From Bryobacteraceae bacterium (GTDB lineage Bacteria; Acidobacteriota; Terriglobia; Bryobacterales; Bryobacteraceae), in NCBI GenBank assembly GCA_019752335.1, contig JAIEMJ010000033.1, positions 62,001 to 126,000 of the forward strand: a stretch of DNA of 64,000 nucleotides. The letters run 5' to 3'. Below are positions 56,101 through 64,000 of this stretch, in pieces (the stretch's first letter is position 1; the number at the start of each line of letters is the position of its first letter). The position numbers and the translations under genes were made by a program. The notes beneath the pieces were generated by a model. It did not search any database and had not been told where the DNA came from. It saw only the letters and a list, made by a program, of their open reading frames with translations.

Positions 56101-57540
56101 ATGAAAACAATTCTTCTCCACGAATGGCGCCAACTGCGCGCAGACCGGATGGCCCTGGCTTGCCTGGGCCTCTTTCTTGCCCTGCTGCTCTACGCGTTGG
56201 CGAGCGGGACTTTCCAGCAGCAGCGTCAGCAACAAACCCTGGCCGCCACCGCCCAAGAAGAGACCGAACGGCTCGCGAAACTGAAAGCCCAGTTACTGCG
56301 GATCGAGAGCGGCAAGGCTTCGGCGGCCGGCTTTCTTGACCCCCGCAGCGGCACGGCGATTGGCAACACATCGGGCGTGCGGTACATCACCATGCCTCCT
56401 GCCCCGCTCGGCACGCTTTCGGTGGGCCTCGGCGATCTGCACCCGTACTTCTACAAGCTCAGCCTGCGCAGCAAGTCTTTCACGCTGAATAATGAAGAAC
56501 TGGAGAATCCGCTGAACCTGTTGAGCGGCCCGTTTGACTTGGCCTTCGGGATCGTCATCCTGTTCCCGCTGTTCCTGATCGCGCTCAACTACAACCTGCT
56601 GTCGGCCGAACGCGAGCAAGGGACGCTGGCGCTCATTCTCTCGCAGCCGATTTCGCTGAAAGCGCTGGTAACGGGCAAGGTGCTGGTGCGGGGCGGGGCG
56701 CTCGTCGTGGCCGCTGTGGCCGTCACGCTCGCCGGCGGATTGCTCTTTGGCGCAGGCGCGGCCGTATTCCCCCGGCTGCTGGCCTGGACCGCCATCATCC
56801 TGCTCTACGGGCTTTTCTGGATGGGCCTTTGCGTCTGGGTGAATGCCTGGGGACGCTCCTCGGCCACCAATGCGATCGCTCTTTCCGCCTTCTGGCTGGG
56901 CTTCTGCCTCATCATTCCCTCGGCTTTGAATATCGCCGCCAGCGCACTGTACCCGATTCCCTCCCGAGTCGAGATGATCCAATCGCTGCGGACCGCGGGC
57001 AAAGAGGCGCAAGAGCAAGGCAGCCGGCTGCTATCGCGCTATCTGGAGGATCATCCCGAGTTTGCCCCGGCCCCCGCCCCCGGTGCACCCCCGGCCCCCG
57101 CGCCCGATTTTGGCAGCATCACCTATGCCGTCCAAATGGAAGTGGACAAGCGTACCGAGCCCGTCCTGGCGCGCTTCGAACAGGCCATCGCCCAACAGCA
57201 GGCCTTCGTCGATCGCCTCCGTTACCTCTCGCCCGCCGTGCTCGCGCAAGGCGCGTTGAACGAGTTCAGCGGCACCGGGCTTGCGCGTTATCGGGGCTTT
57301 CAGCTCCAGGCGGAGCGCTTCCATCGGACGTGGCAGCAGTACTTCTTTCCGAAGATCTTCCAAAAGGCCAAGCTCACGTCGGGCGAAATCGATACGCTGC
57401 CCCGTTTCCGTTACCAGGAGGAGTCGCTCGAGGCCGTGGTTGCCCGCTCGGCGCCCTTACTGGCGGTGCTCACCCTGCTGAGTCTGTTGGCTGGCGGACT
57501 CTCTCTGGCGAGCTTGCGTAAATTCAAGCGCTCGCTGTAG
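56101..57540 (+). CDS. ABC-2 permease subunit, DUF3526-like (second)
   Basis: 479 residues from ATG 56101. Same layout as its neighbour: KTILLHEWRQLRADRMAL start, one helix, an extracytoplasmic domain with a coiled segment, a membrane core with SAEREQGTLALILSQP, a second outer domain containing a proline/alanine linker near 320-335, and a final helix. It pairs with the preceding permease. Only about 94 bp separate its stop from the repeat boundary, and these encode the end of an unrelated broken gene. Confidence 0.85.
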   Translation: MKTILLHEWRQLRADRMALACLGLFLALLLYALASGTFQQQRQQQTLAATAQEETERLAKLKAQLLRIESGKASAAGFLDPRSGTAIGNTSGVRYITMPPAPLGTLSVGLGDLHPYFYKLSLRSKSFTLNNEELENPLNLLSGPFDLAFGIVILFPLFLIALNYNLLSAEREQGTLALILSQPISLKALVTGKVLVRGGALVVAAVAVTLAGGLLFGAGAAVFPRLLAWTAIILLYGLFWMGLCVWVNAWGRSSATNAIALSAFWLGFCLIIPSALNIAASALYPIPSRVEMIQSLRTAGKEAQEQGSRLLSRYLEDHPEFAPAPAPGAPPAPAPDFGSITYAVQMEVDKRTEPVLARFEQAIAQQQAFVDRLRYLSPAVLAQGALNEFSGTGLARYRGFQLQAERFHRTWQQYFFPKIFQKAKLTSGEIDTLPRFRYQEESLEAVVARSAPLLAVLTLLSLLAGGLSLASLRKFKRSL

Positions 57541-57634
57541 CTACTCGAGCTCTTTCGTCTTCCAAGTCCCCGTAGCGAAGCCGATGATGAGCGTGTCTCC
57601 GCGCGCGCCTTCGAAATGCGGCACATTGGCGGGG
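57541..57634 (-). pseudogene. C-terminal fragment of an unidentified gene, cut at the repeat boundary
   Basis: On the minus strand an open frame enters from the 566-bp repeat boundary, encodes about 30 residues (NVPHFEGARGDTLIIGFATG followed by a short charged tail) and stops at TAG 57543-57541, right against the permease stop. Its composition is protein-like and its position, convergent with no spare bases, is typical of a real gene end in this genome. The rest of the gene is missing, replaced by the repeat. The family is not recognisable. Confidence 0.5.
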
Positions 57635-58200
57635 AACCGCCTCAGCGCCGATCACATCGACATTGACCGGCCCGCCCAAATCCTGAAGGCCAAGGGCCAA
57701 GTCGTGAGCCAGATACTCGATACCCAGGCGCCCAAAAGCGCCGGCCAAGTCTTCACCATCGTCCGCGCGCCGGACTTACTCTATTCCGACAAAGACCAGT
57801 TCGCCCACTACACCGGTGGTGGCGTATTTCTCACCCGGCCCGGCTTGCAGGTAAAGGGCCAGGAAATCCGCGCCTATATGTCCTCGAACGAGAATAGCCA
57901 ATCGAATTGGGAAGGCCCCGACGGCGGCCTGGAAAAAGCCTTCGCCGACGGTAAGGTGGAGATTCTCGAGACCAAGGATACGAAGTCCCGCCAAGGCTGG
58001 GGGGACCACGGCGAATACTACGTCGGCGAGTCGCGCCTGGTGCTCGAAGGCACGCGCCCCAAGATGATCGACTTGCTGGCCGGTGTTCCGCAGCGCACCA
58101 CGGAAGGCAAAAGCCTGGTCTGGTTCGCCAACAACGACCGCCTCATCGTCGACGGCGAAGAGAGCAAACGCGCGATTTCGAACCTGAAGAAAAAGTAAGC
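57635..58200 (+). pseudogene. 566-bp direct repeat, right copy (truncated LPS export gene)
   Basis: Second copy of the last 566 bp of the LPS export gene, reading as identical to 50271-50836. It carries 188 codons and the stop but no start, no membrane anchor and no LptC domain, so it is a non-functional fragment. Being identical it is either very recent or an assembly effect. Confidence 0.92.
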
Positions 58201-58368
58201 GGTTCCTCGCGCACTGAATGAGTTCTTTCTTGGTCGCAACCCCCCTCTCGCATCGAGAGAGTCACCCGGCGTAAAGAATAGCTGATTCGTTCAATACCCG
58301 GCAGGGCCTTCGATGAGAAACTCAACTTCGTTGGCCGCAAGTCAACCAGATCGAAAGGAAAACAAACC

Positions 58369-58521
58369 ATGTCCAAATCAACTCAATGTACCTGCAAATC
58401 CTGCCCGGGCGCAGTTTGCCCATGCGGATGCCAAAGCCCCAAAACCGAACCTACGCAGTCCGGCTGCGCGTGCGGCGATGTCTGCAAGTGCGGCCCCGCC
58501 TGCACCTGCAAACGCCCCTGA
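58369..58521 (+). CDS. Metallothionein-like cysteine-rich peptide
   Basis: 50 residues with 12 cysteines, easily missed because of its size. The N-terminal cluster is C-x-C-x2-C-x4-C-x-C-x-C (residues 7-21), followed by a Pro/Thr/Gln linker (22-31) and the C-terminal cluster C-x-C-x3-C-x-C-x3-C-x-C (33-47). There are no histidines or aromatic residues. The start is supported by AAAGGA 9 nt upstream. The design, two cysteine clusters joined by a linker, is that of metallothioneins, which bind Zn, Cu or Cd in the cytoplasm; it lacks the histidines of the SmtA/BmtA type. It is followed by a small membrane protein gene after 59 bp. Confidence 0.8.
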   Translation: MSKSTQCTCKSCPGAVCPCGCQSPKTEPTQSGCACGDVCKCGPACTCKRP

Positions 58522-58580
58522 GCGGCGCACTCAGTCCGGCGTCGGGCAATCGAAGTGATCATGAAGACGAAAGGAAGTTT

Positions 58581-59006
58581 ATGGGGTACGGAATCGGAAG
58601 CCTACTCTCGGTAGTGGTGGCTGTGTTTGCGAGGGCCGCGGGATTGGATCGCGATCGCGCTTTCTACCCGACGGTCGTGATCGTAGTGGCCCACTATTAC
58701 GTCCTGTTTGCTGTGATGGGCGGAACCACGCACGCTCTGCTGGTCGAATTGGGCTTAATGAGCGCGTTCGTGGTCGTTGCGGTGGCTGGATTTCAGCGTA
58801 ACCTCTGGTGGGCCGCGGCCGCGCTGGTTGGCCATGGGGTGATGGATATCTTCCACGCCGGCCTGGTGACCAATGCCGGCGTGCCAGCATATTGGCCCGC
58901 TTTCTGCATGACGTATGACGTGGGCGCCGGGGGGATTCTAGCGTGGCTGCTGATGCGCGCCAAGATACCGGCCCTGCCCCGTAGTGGCACCAGGGAGCCA
59001 AGTTGA
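58581..59006 (+). CDS. Small four-helix membrane protein
   Basis: 141 residues from ATG 58581, preceded by AAGGAAG. About four to five membrane segments. GHGVMDIFHAG in the third segment and the AYWPAFCMTYDVGAG stretch are probably conserved polar residues; the pattern recalls the DUF6010 group, but I am not certain. Its stop overlaps the TTG start of the following oxidoreductase (TTGA), so the two are coupled. Function unknown. Confidence 0.68.
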   Translation: MGYGIGSLLSVVVAVFARAAGLDRDRAFYPTVVIVVAHYYVLFAVMGGTTHALLVELGLMSAFVVVAVAGFQRNLWWAAAALVGHGVMDIFHAGLVTNAGVPAYWPAFCMTYDVGAGGILAWLLMRAKIPALPRSGTREPS

Positions 59007-59989
59007 AAGCCATTCTGCACGCCCGCTACGGATCCCCGCACCTCCTCCGCTTCGAAGAGGTGGCGAGGCCAGTACCAAGGGACAAAGAGGTACTGATCAA
59101 AGTACACGCGACGACCGTGTCAACCGGGGACTGCAACATGCGCAATTTCACGTTCGTTACCCCATCCATGCGGCCGATGGCCAAACTTATGTTTGGCATC
59201 GGGAAACCCTGGAAAGAACGCATTCTCGGGACAGAACTGGCGGGAGAGATCGTGGGAGTGGGCAAAGGGGTTACGCGGTTCAAAGCCGGGGACCGGGTTT
59301 TTGGCTCGACCGGTATGGAGGGTGGCGGCCACGCCCAATTCGCCTGCCTCCCTGAAAATGGGGCGTTGGCGATCAAACCCGATTCTCTGAACTGGGAGGA
59401 GGCCGCGGCCATTCCTTTCGGCGCGAATACCGCGTTGCACTACCTCCGGGGGCTGGGAAAGATCCAGGCTGGTCACCACCTTCTGATCATCGGAGCTTCC
59501 GGGAGCATCGGCTCCGCCGGAGTACAACTGGCCAAGCATTTTGGGGCGACGGTAACCGCCGTCTGCAGCGGCGCGAATGTGGAACTGGTGAAGTCGATGG
59601 GCGCCGGCAAGGTGATCGACTATACCAAGGAAGATTTCACCAGGCATGCAGAGACCTACGACCTGATATTTGACGTTGTCGGCGCCACCACCTTTCACCG
59701 CTGCCAGCACCTGCTTGAACCCCGAGGTATTTTTCTCCCGTGCATCATGGGTTTGCCTGACGTGGCACAGAGCCTCTGGACCTCTATCGCGGGCGGAAAG
59801 AAAATACGGGGCGGTGTCGCAATCAACAACCTGGAGCGGATGGCCTTCATTGCGGAGTTGGCGGACGCGGGAAAGCTCAAGCCGGTGATCGACCGGAGGT
59901 ATTCTTTGCAGCAGATCCCGCAAGCTTTTGAATACGTTGAACGAGGGCACAAGAAGGGAAATGTCGTAATCACGGTGGAGCACCCGTAA
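59003..59989 (+). CDS. Medium-chain dehydrogenase/reductase, quinone oxidoreductase-like
   Basis: 328 residues from TTG 59003, which overlaps the preceding stop. MKAILHARYGSPHLLRFEEV start, GTELAGEIVGVGKGVTRFKAGDRV (in parts) and the NADPH fold IIGASGSIGSAGVQLAKHFGA are those of zinc-independent members; the catalytic and structural zinc cysteines of alcohol dehydrogenases are absent. It reduces quinones, enones or similar compounds with NADPH. Last of the metallothionein-membrane protein-MDR group. Confidence 0.9.
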   Translation: MKAILHARYGSPHLLRFEEVARPVPRDKEVLIKVHATTVSTGDCNMRNFTFVTPSMRPMAKLMFGIGKPWKERILGTELAGEIVGVGKGVTRFKAGDRVFGSTGMEGGGHAQFACLPENGALAIKPDSLNWEEAAAIPFGANTALHYLRGLGKIQAGHHLLIIGASGSIGSAGVQLAKHFGATVTAVCSGANVELVKSMGAGKVIDYTKEDFTRHAETYDLIFDVVGATTFHRCQHLLEPRGIFLPCIMGLPDVAQSLWTSIAGGKKIRGGVAINNLERMAFIAELADAGKLKPVIDRRYSLQQIPQAFEYVERGHKKGNVVITVEHP

Positions 59990-60004
59990 TGATGGCGTTT
60001 CCCG

Positions 60005-60697
60005 TTAGTCGTACTTCTCGCTGATGATTTGCTTGCGGTCGAAGCCGCGGGCTTTGAGAATGGCTCGGACGTCGTCCACCATGGCTTTCAAACCGCAGAC
60101 GTAGACGTCGAGGTCGCGGCGTTCGCCGACGGCTTCGAGGACTAGTGGCTGGACGCGCGACGTGGCGCCGCTCCAGGAGGGGTCCGGGCGGGTGAGCGTC
60201 GGGACAAAACGGAAGTTGGGGTGATCGCACTCAGCGGCGCGGAACTCTTCGGCGAAGATGAGGCCGTGGGGGTGCCGGGCGCCGAAGACCAGGGTGAAGT
60301 GTTGGCGAGGGTGACGGCTGAGGGCCCTGGCCAGGATGGCTCGGAAAGGGGTGATCCCGGTGCCGGTGGCGACCAGGATCGTATCCCGCACCGGTGGCCG
60401 CAGCACGAAGGTGCCCAGGGGGCCCTGCATGGGCACGGTGGCGCCGGGCGCGAGGGCGAAGAGGTAGGGCGAAAAGTAGCCGCCTTCGACGCGATTCAGG
60501 CAGAGCTCGAAGCGGTTGCCGTTGGGCGCGGAGGCGATGGAATAGGCCCGCGTCACCGGTTTGCCACGGATCTCCTCGGTGAAGGAGACGAATTGGCCGG
60601 CGGTAAACTCTAGCTGGTCCACTCCGGGGACGTCGAAAAAGAAGTGCTTGATTTCGGGGCTCAGCGAGCGGACTTCGAGCAATCGGGCAAGGGGCAT
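60005..60697 (-). CDS. Ferredoxin--NADP reductase-like flavoprotein
   Basis: 230 residues. FAD-binding beta barrel with GQFVSFTEE and RAYSIASAP, pyrophosphate loop GPLGTFVLR, then NAD(P) domain with LVATGTGITPFRAIL and the C-terminal YVCGLKAMVDDVRAIL. No iron-sulfur domain is attached, so it needs a separate ferredoxin or oxygenase partner, not seen here. Convergent with the MDR gene, divergent from the MacB-like permease. Confidence 0.88.
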   Translation of the reverse strand: MPLARLLEVRSLSPEIKHFFFDVPGVDQLEFTAGQFVSFTEEIRGKPVTRAYSIASAPNGNRFELCLNRVEGGYFSPYLFALAPGATVPMQGPLGTFVLRPPVRDTILVATGTGITPFRAILARALSRHPRQHFTLVFGARHPHGLIFAEEFRAAECDHPNFRFVPTLTRPDPSWSGATSRVQPLVLEAVGERRDLDVYVCGLKAMVDDVRAILKARGFDRKQIISEKYD

Positions 60698-60737
60698 CTG
60701 CCTTTAGTTTCCGACAATTCGGCTACGCTTAAGAAGA

Positions 60738-61943
60738 ATGCAAGTGCAGGAAGTTTTGGCGGTGAGCCTGCGGGCGCTGTCGGCGAATAAATTACGGTCG
60801 TTCCTCACGGCCCTCGGACTGGTCATCGGCAACGCCAGCGTAATTCTCGTGGTGACGATCTCGCTCACTAGCACCGAGTTGATTCTGGAGAAGATCCGCG
60901 GCATCGGCTCCAACGTCGTCTGGGCCTATTACGAAGCCGGTTCGCGCGATTCTGACCAAGTGCAGAACGACTTCGTCAATCTGGCGGACGTCGAAGCCAT
61001 TCGTACGCAACTCGCCGAGCGCATCGTGGCCGCCACGGCCGTGATGTCCTCGAACGACTTCCTCACCGTCAACGGCAAACCCCAGGAACTGGCCGTCCAG
61101 GGCTCGGACGAATTCTACCCACGCGTCCGCAATGTGGCCGTGCTGGCCGGCCGCTTTATGGATGCGAGCGAGGTTGCCAGCCGGGCCAAGGTCGCCATGC
61201 TGACGGAGAAGCTCGCCAAGGATCTCTACGGTAGCCAGTCCGCCGCGATCGGCCAGGTGATGAAGCTGAAGGGCTTTCAGTTTACGGTGATCGGCACCTT
61301 CAAGGAACGCACCTCTACCTTTGGCTTGAGCGAACTCGGCGAGCGCACGGTGCTGATTCCGATTACGGTGCTCAAGTACTTTGTGCGCGTCGAACGGATT
61401 GATCCGGTGTACGTGCAGGCGCGCCGTGCCAACGACGTGGTTGCGCTGACGGGCGAAGTACGGCGGATTCTGGAGAGCCGGCACCGGCCAGGGGCGCGTT
61501 ATTTCGTCGACAACCTGGGCTCGATTCTGGAGACGGCGCAACAGATTGGCACGCTGCTGACGTTGGTGCTGATCCTGGTGTCGTTCATCGCGCTGTTGAT
61601 TTCCGGTATCGGGATTATGAACATTATGCTGGTGACGGTGACGGAGCGGACACGAGAAGTCGGCTTGCGGATGGCGATCGGGGCCAGCCGTCGCGAGGTG
61701 ATGCTCCAGTTCCTGGCGGAAGCGACGATTTTGAGCGTTAGCGGCGGGTTGCTGGGTATGCTGATTGGGTTGGCGATTCCGGTGATTGGGCAGCAGTTCG
61801 CCGAGGGTTTGGATATCCAGATTTCGTGGATTTCGGTGGCTGTTTCCTTTCTGGTGTCGTTCGTCGTCGGGCTGACGTTCGGCTATCTACCGGCGCAGCG
61901 CGCGGCCGGTTTGAGTCCCACTGAAGCTTTGCGCTACGAGTAG
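60738..61943 (+). CDS. MacB/FtsX-type ABC transporter permease
   Basis: 401 residues. One N-terminal helix (LRSFLTALGLVIGNASVILV), a MacB-type periplasmic core domain (about 50-270) and three C-terminal helices (from TLLTLVLILVSFIALLISGI), with the conserved GIMNIMLVTVTERTREVGLRMAIGA segment (in parts). Such permeases work with an ATPase and a membrane fusion protein in export or mechanotransmission; neither gene is adjacent in this window. Ends with PTEALRYE, a common family ending. Confidence 0.9.
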   Translation: MQVQEVLAVSLRALSANKLRSFLTALGLVIGNASVILVVTISLTSTELILEKIRGIGSNVVWAYYEAGSRDSDQVQNDFVNLADVEAIRTQLAERIVAATAVMSSNDFLTVNGKPQELAVQGSDEFYPRVRNVAVLAGRFMDASEVASRAKVAMLTEKLAKDLYGSQSAAIGQVMKLKGFQFTVIGTFKERTSTFGLSELGERTVLIPITVLKYFVRVERIDPVYVQARRANDVVALTGEVRRILESRHRPGARYFVDNLGSILETAQQIGTLLTLVLILVSFIALLISGIGIMNIMLVTVTERTREVGLRMAIGASRREVMLQFLAEATILSVSGGLLGMLIGLAIPVIGQQFAEGLDIQISWISVAVSFLVSFVVGLTFGYLPAQRAAGLSPTEALRYE

Positions 61944-62174
61944 CCGGAGGATTTTCCCGGCGTTCGGCGAGGCGAAAAAGCATTGAAGTCAAGATTCGAT
62001 GTGGTTTGTTTTCGTGCGTGCGAGCGTGGGCGGGATGGCTGCGCTATGGGGGTTATCTAATTATTCAATTGGATTGAAATATGCTGTCCGGGTTAATCTC
62101 ACGGAATCAAGCCCGTTAGTCGATCTGACTAGTAGAGGTCGTTAGGCTTGAGGGTCAACAGGGAGATTACAGCA

Positions 62175-63320
62175 TTGAAGTTATCCAAATTCGCCTTCGT
62201 ACTACTTTTGGGAGCGGCCCTGTGGGCGCAAACTCCAGCTCCGGCCCCCGCTGCGGCGTCGACCGAGCCAGCAAAGCCGGCCGAAAAGGATCCCTGGGCG
62301 GTGGGTAAAGTGAAGTTCGGCTTCGTCTTCGACGGGTATCTGTCGGGCAACACGAATCGTCCGCTCTACAAACGCAATTTCGGCCGCGCCTTCGACGTCC
62401 GCTCCGGCCGTCCGGACTTGAATCTCGCCCTGTTCTCGGTGGAAATGGCGCCGGAGCCGATCGGCTTCCGCGTCGACTTGGGCGTCGGTACGACGATCAA
62501 GTCGTTCTACGTGTCGTCCCCGATTGAGAAGCGCACGGGTGATGGCTTAGCCAATCTGCTGCAAGCCTACGCGAGCATCAAGCCGAAGAAGGATCATGGT
62601 TTTCAGATTGACGTTGGCAAGTTCTACACGGCGGCGGGCGCTGAAGTTACCGAGACGCATTTGAACTGGAATTATTCCCGTGCCTATCTCTACAACAACG
62701 GCCCGTTCTACCACGTCGGCGTTCGCGCCACCACCCCGATCGGCAAGCACTTTACGGCTGGCGCGCAGTTGGTGAATGGCTGGAACAATGAGAAAGACAA
62801 CAACAGCGCGAAGACCGTCGGCCTCACCGGCGCGTTGACTTTCGACAAGATCACTTGGGCCAATGCTTACTACACCGGCGCGGAGAATTTCGATACGTCG
62901 CGCGGCAAGCGCAATTTCTGGGATACAGTGCTCCTGATCAATCCGAACCCGAAGGCGAACTTCTACATCAACGTAGACATCGGCGCCAACGGACGGCCGA
63001 CGGGCCAGGGCTCCGACAAGTTCGGTGGCGTCGGCATCGCGGGCCGCTTCATGCTGCACGAGAAGTTCTACCTCAGCCCTCGCTGGGAGTATTACAAGGA
63101 CGGCGACGGCTTCATCACCGGCACCGCCCAGAACCTGCAGGAATTCACGCTGACGGGCGACTACCGGGTCGCGCCGGGCTGGTACATTCGTCCGGAGTTC
63201 CGCCGCGATTGGTCGAACAAGGGCTTCTTCGACGGTGGCCAGGGCTTCGGCACGGCGCGGGCGCAAAACACGTTCTCCATCGGCGTGATTGCAGCCTTCG
63301 GTGCGCGCCGCCCGATTTAG
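62175..63320 (+). CDS. Outer-membrane beta-barrel porin, BBP2-like
   Basis: 381 residues from TTG 62175, preferred over TTG 62148 because GGGAG lies upstream and a clean signal peptide begins here (KLSKFAFVLLLGAALWAQ). A short Pro/Ala linker is followed by alternating beta strands typical of the BBP2/OmpL-like porins: VKFGFVFDGYLSGNTN, YASIKPKK, IDVGKFYTAAGAEV, YSRAYLYNNGPFYHVGVRAT, TAGAQLVNGWNN, and a terminal strand ending in FGARRPI. It probably forms an outer-membrane pore. The 230 bp upstream hold no gene; TTGGAT and TTAATC there are only a weak promoter match. Confidence 0.85.
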   Translation: MKLSKFAFVLLLGAALWAQTPAPAPAAASTEPAKPAEKDPWAVGKVKFGFVFDGYLSGNTNRPLYKRNFGRAFDVRSGRPDLNLALFSVEMAPEPIGFRVDLGVGTTIKSFYVSSPIEKRTGDGLANLLQAYASIKPKKDHGFQIDVGKFYTAAGAEVTETHLNWNYSRAYLYNNGPFYHVGVRATTPIGKHFTAGAQLVNGWNNEKDNNSAKTVGLTGALTFDKITWANAYYTGAENFDTSRGKRNFWDTVLLINPNPKANFYINVDIGANGRPTGQGSDKFGGVGIAGRFMLHEKFYLSPRWEYYKDGDGFITGTAQNLQEFTLTGDYRVAPGWYIRPEFRRDWSNKGFFDGGQGFGTARAQNTFSIGVIAAFGARRPI

Positions 63321-63354
63321 TGCGGCTTAGGGCCGGATCGCGCATAATGAAGGC

Positions 63355-64000
63355 ATGAAGAAGATTCTGGCGCCAGCGGTATGCGCAATGCTGCTGGCCG
63401 CGCAATCGCCCAATGATCCAGGCCGCATCACGGTGGAGGTTTTTCGGGCGAACTTCCTGATGACGGTCACCGACAAGAAGGGCCGCTTCGTCACCGACCT
63501 CACGCAGCCCGACTTCGAAGTGGTCGAGAGCAAGAAGAAGCAAACCATCCTGGAGTTTGTGGCGGAAAACAATCTGCCGCTGCGCCTGGCGATCGTCGTC
63601 GATACCAGTAACTCCATTCGCGACCGCTTCAAGTTCCAGCAGGAAGCGGCCAGCGAATTCGTGAAGAGCGTGATCCGCCCCAAGACCGATCGCGCGATCG
63701 TGGTCGGTTTCGACAACTCGGCGCAGCTACTCTCGGACCTCACCGACGATGTCGGCAAACTCGAAAGCGCCATCCGCGGCATGCGCCCCGGTGGCGGCAC
63801 CGCGCTCTACGACGCCATTTACTTCGCCTGCCGCGACAAGCTGATGCAGGATCAGCCGATGTACAAATTCCGCCGGGCCCTGGTACTGCTGAGTGACGGC
63901 GACGACAACGCCAGCCGCTACACGCGCGACCAGGCTCTCGAAATGGCGCAGAAGGCCGACGTGGTGCTTTACACGATCTCCACCAACATCACGCGCATTC
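63355..64000 (+). CDS. VWFA-related acidobacterial secreted protein, 5' part
   Basis: The frame from ATG 63355 stays open to the window edge, so 215 residues of a longer protein are visible. Signal peptide MKKILAPAVCAMLLAAQ, then an immunoglobulin-like strand region (VTDKKGRFVTDLTQPDFEVV) and a VWA domain with MIDAS residues D-T-S-N-S (83-87), the threonine in GGGTALYDA and the aspartate in LLSDGDDN. This architecture is very common in Acidobacteria. It binds ligands through a metal ion on the outside of the cytoplasmic membrane; partner unknown. Confidence 0.9.
   Translation, partial: MKKILAPAVCAMLLAAQSPNDPGRITVEVFRANFLMTVTDKKGRFVTDLTQPDFEVVESKKKQTILEFVAENNLPLRLAIVVDTSNSIRDRFKFQQEAASEFVKSVIRPKTDRAIVVGFDNSAQLLSDLTDDVGKLESAIRGMRPGGGTALYDAIYFACRDKLMQDQPMYKFRRALVLLSDGDDNASRYTRDQALEMAQKADVVLYTISTNITRI

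Noticed and set aside
50271-58200. Transposon target-site duplication as explanation for the 566-bp repeats
   Set aside because: Target duplications are a few to some tens of bases, and neither a transposase gene nor terminal inverted repeats are found in the segment.

Overview
This window is GC-rich chromosomal DNA, densely packed with genes on both strands. It most likely comes from an acidobacterium of the Solibacter/Bryobacter type. That placement is inferred from gene content: two Oar-like TonB-dependent receptors, the start of a secreted von Willebrand factor A protein of the type common in Acidobacteria, a propeller-containing hybrid histidine kinase, Tat-exported sulfatase and Gfo/Idh proteins, a DUF2934 protein and a BBP2-like porin. 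There is no rRNA operon, no CRISPR array and no intact tRNA gene. The largest gap without a gene is about 240 bp.

Layout. 1-10 kb: the 3' part of a TonB receptor, a secreted M28 peptidase, a membrane HD-GYP/GAF/GGDEF cyclic-di-GMP protein, and a four-gene oligopeptide ABC transporter operon read leftward. 10-19 kb: a MbcA/RES-type toxin-antitoxin pair, then housekeeping genes (aroA, an acyl-CoA ligase, a GNAT acetyltransferase, a DedA-like protein, ligA, a lipid kinase and a DUF457 membrane protein). 19-21.5 kb: a small accessory patch with a Phd antitoxin next to a truncated PIN toxin, an AT-richer unknown gene, and an intact vapBC pair; a 27-bp imperfect repeat flanks vapBC. 21.5-34.6 kb: catabolic and secreted functions, including a signal-peptide-bearing 2-hydroxyacid dehydrogenase, a PadR cassette, an MFS/hydrolase pair, a Gfo/Idh-RraA-XerC string, a sulfatase, and a nucleoside hydrolase-amidohydrolase fusion. 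34.6-46.6 kb: a hybrid sensor kinase, small stress-type proteins, an NhaR-like regulator, a VanZ-like/STT3-like oligosaccharyltransferase pair, a membrane-anchored GH113-like glycosidase with a DUF2809 protein, and a frameshifted Rpn-type nuclease gene. 46.6-50.8 kb: yceD-rpmF-plsX facing away from a large LptC/OstA-like LPS export gene.

50.3-58.2 kb is the most unusual stretch. The last 566 bp of the LptC/OstA-like gene occur twice as a direct repeat that I read as identical. The repeats bracket about 6.8 kb that starts inside a tRNA-Leu-like 3' end and finishes inside the 3' end of a broken gene. The bracketed segment carries a second Oar-like TonB receptor, diverging from an ABC-2 exporter (ATPase plus two permeases) across a Fur-like palindrome. 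To the right lies a very short, 12-cysteine metallothionein-like gene, followed by a small membrane protein and a zinc-independent dehydrogenase-type oxidoreductase. The window ends with a flavoprotein reductase, a lone MacB-type permease, the BBP2-like porin and the start of the VWFA protein.

Functionally the window combines envelope biogenesis (plsX, LptC/OstA, DedA, STT3, porin), scavenging of peptides, sugars and nucleosides, and several toxin-antitoxin remnants in different states of decay.
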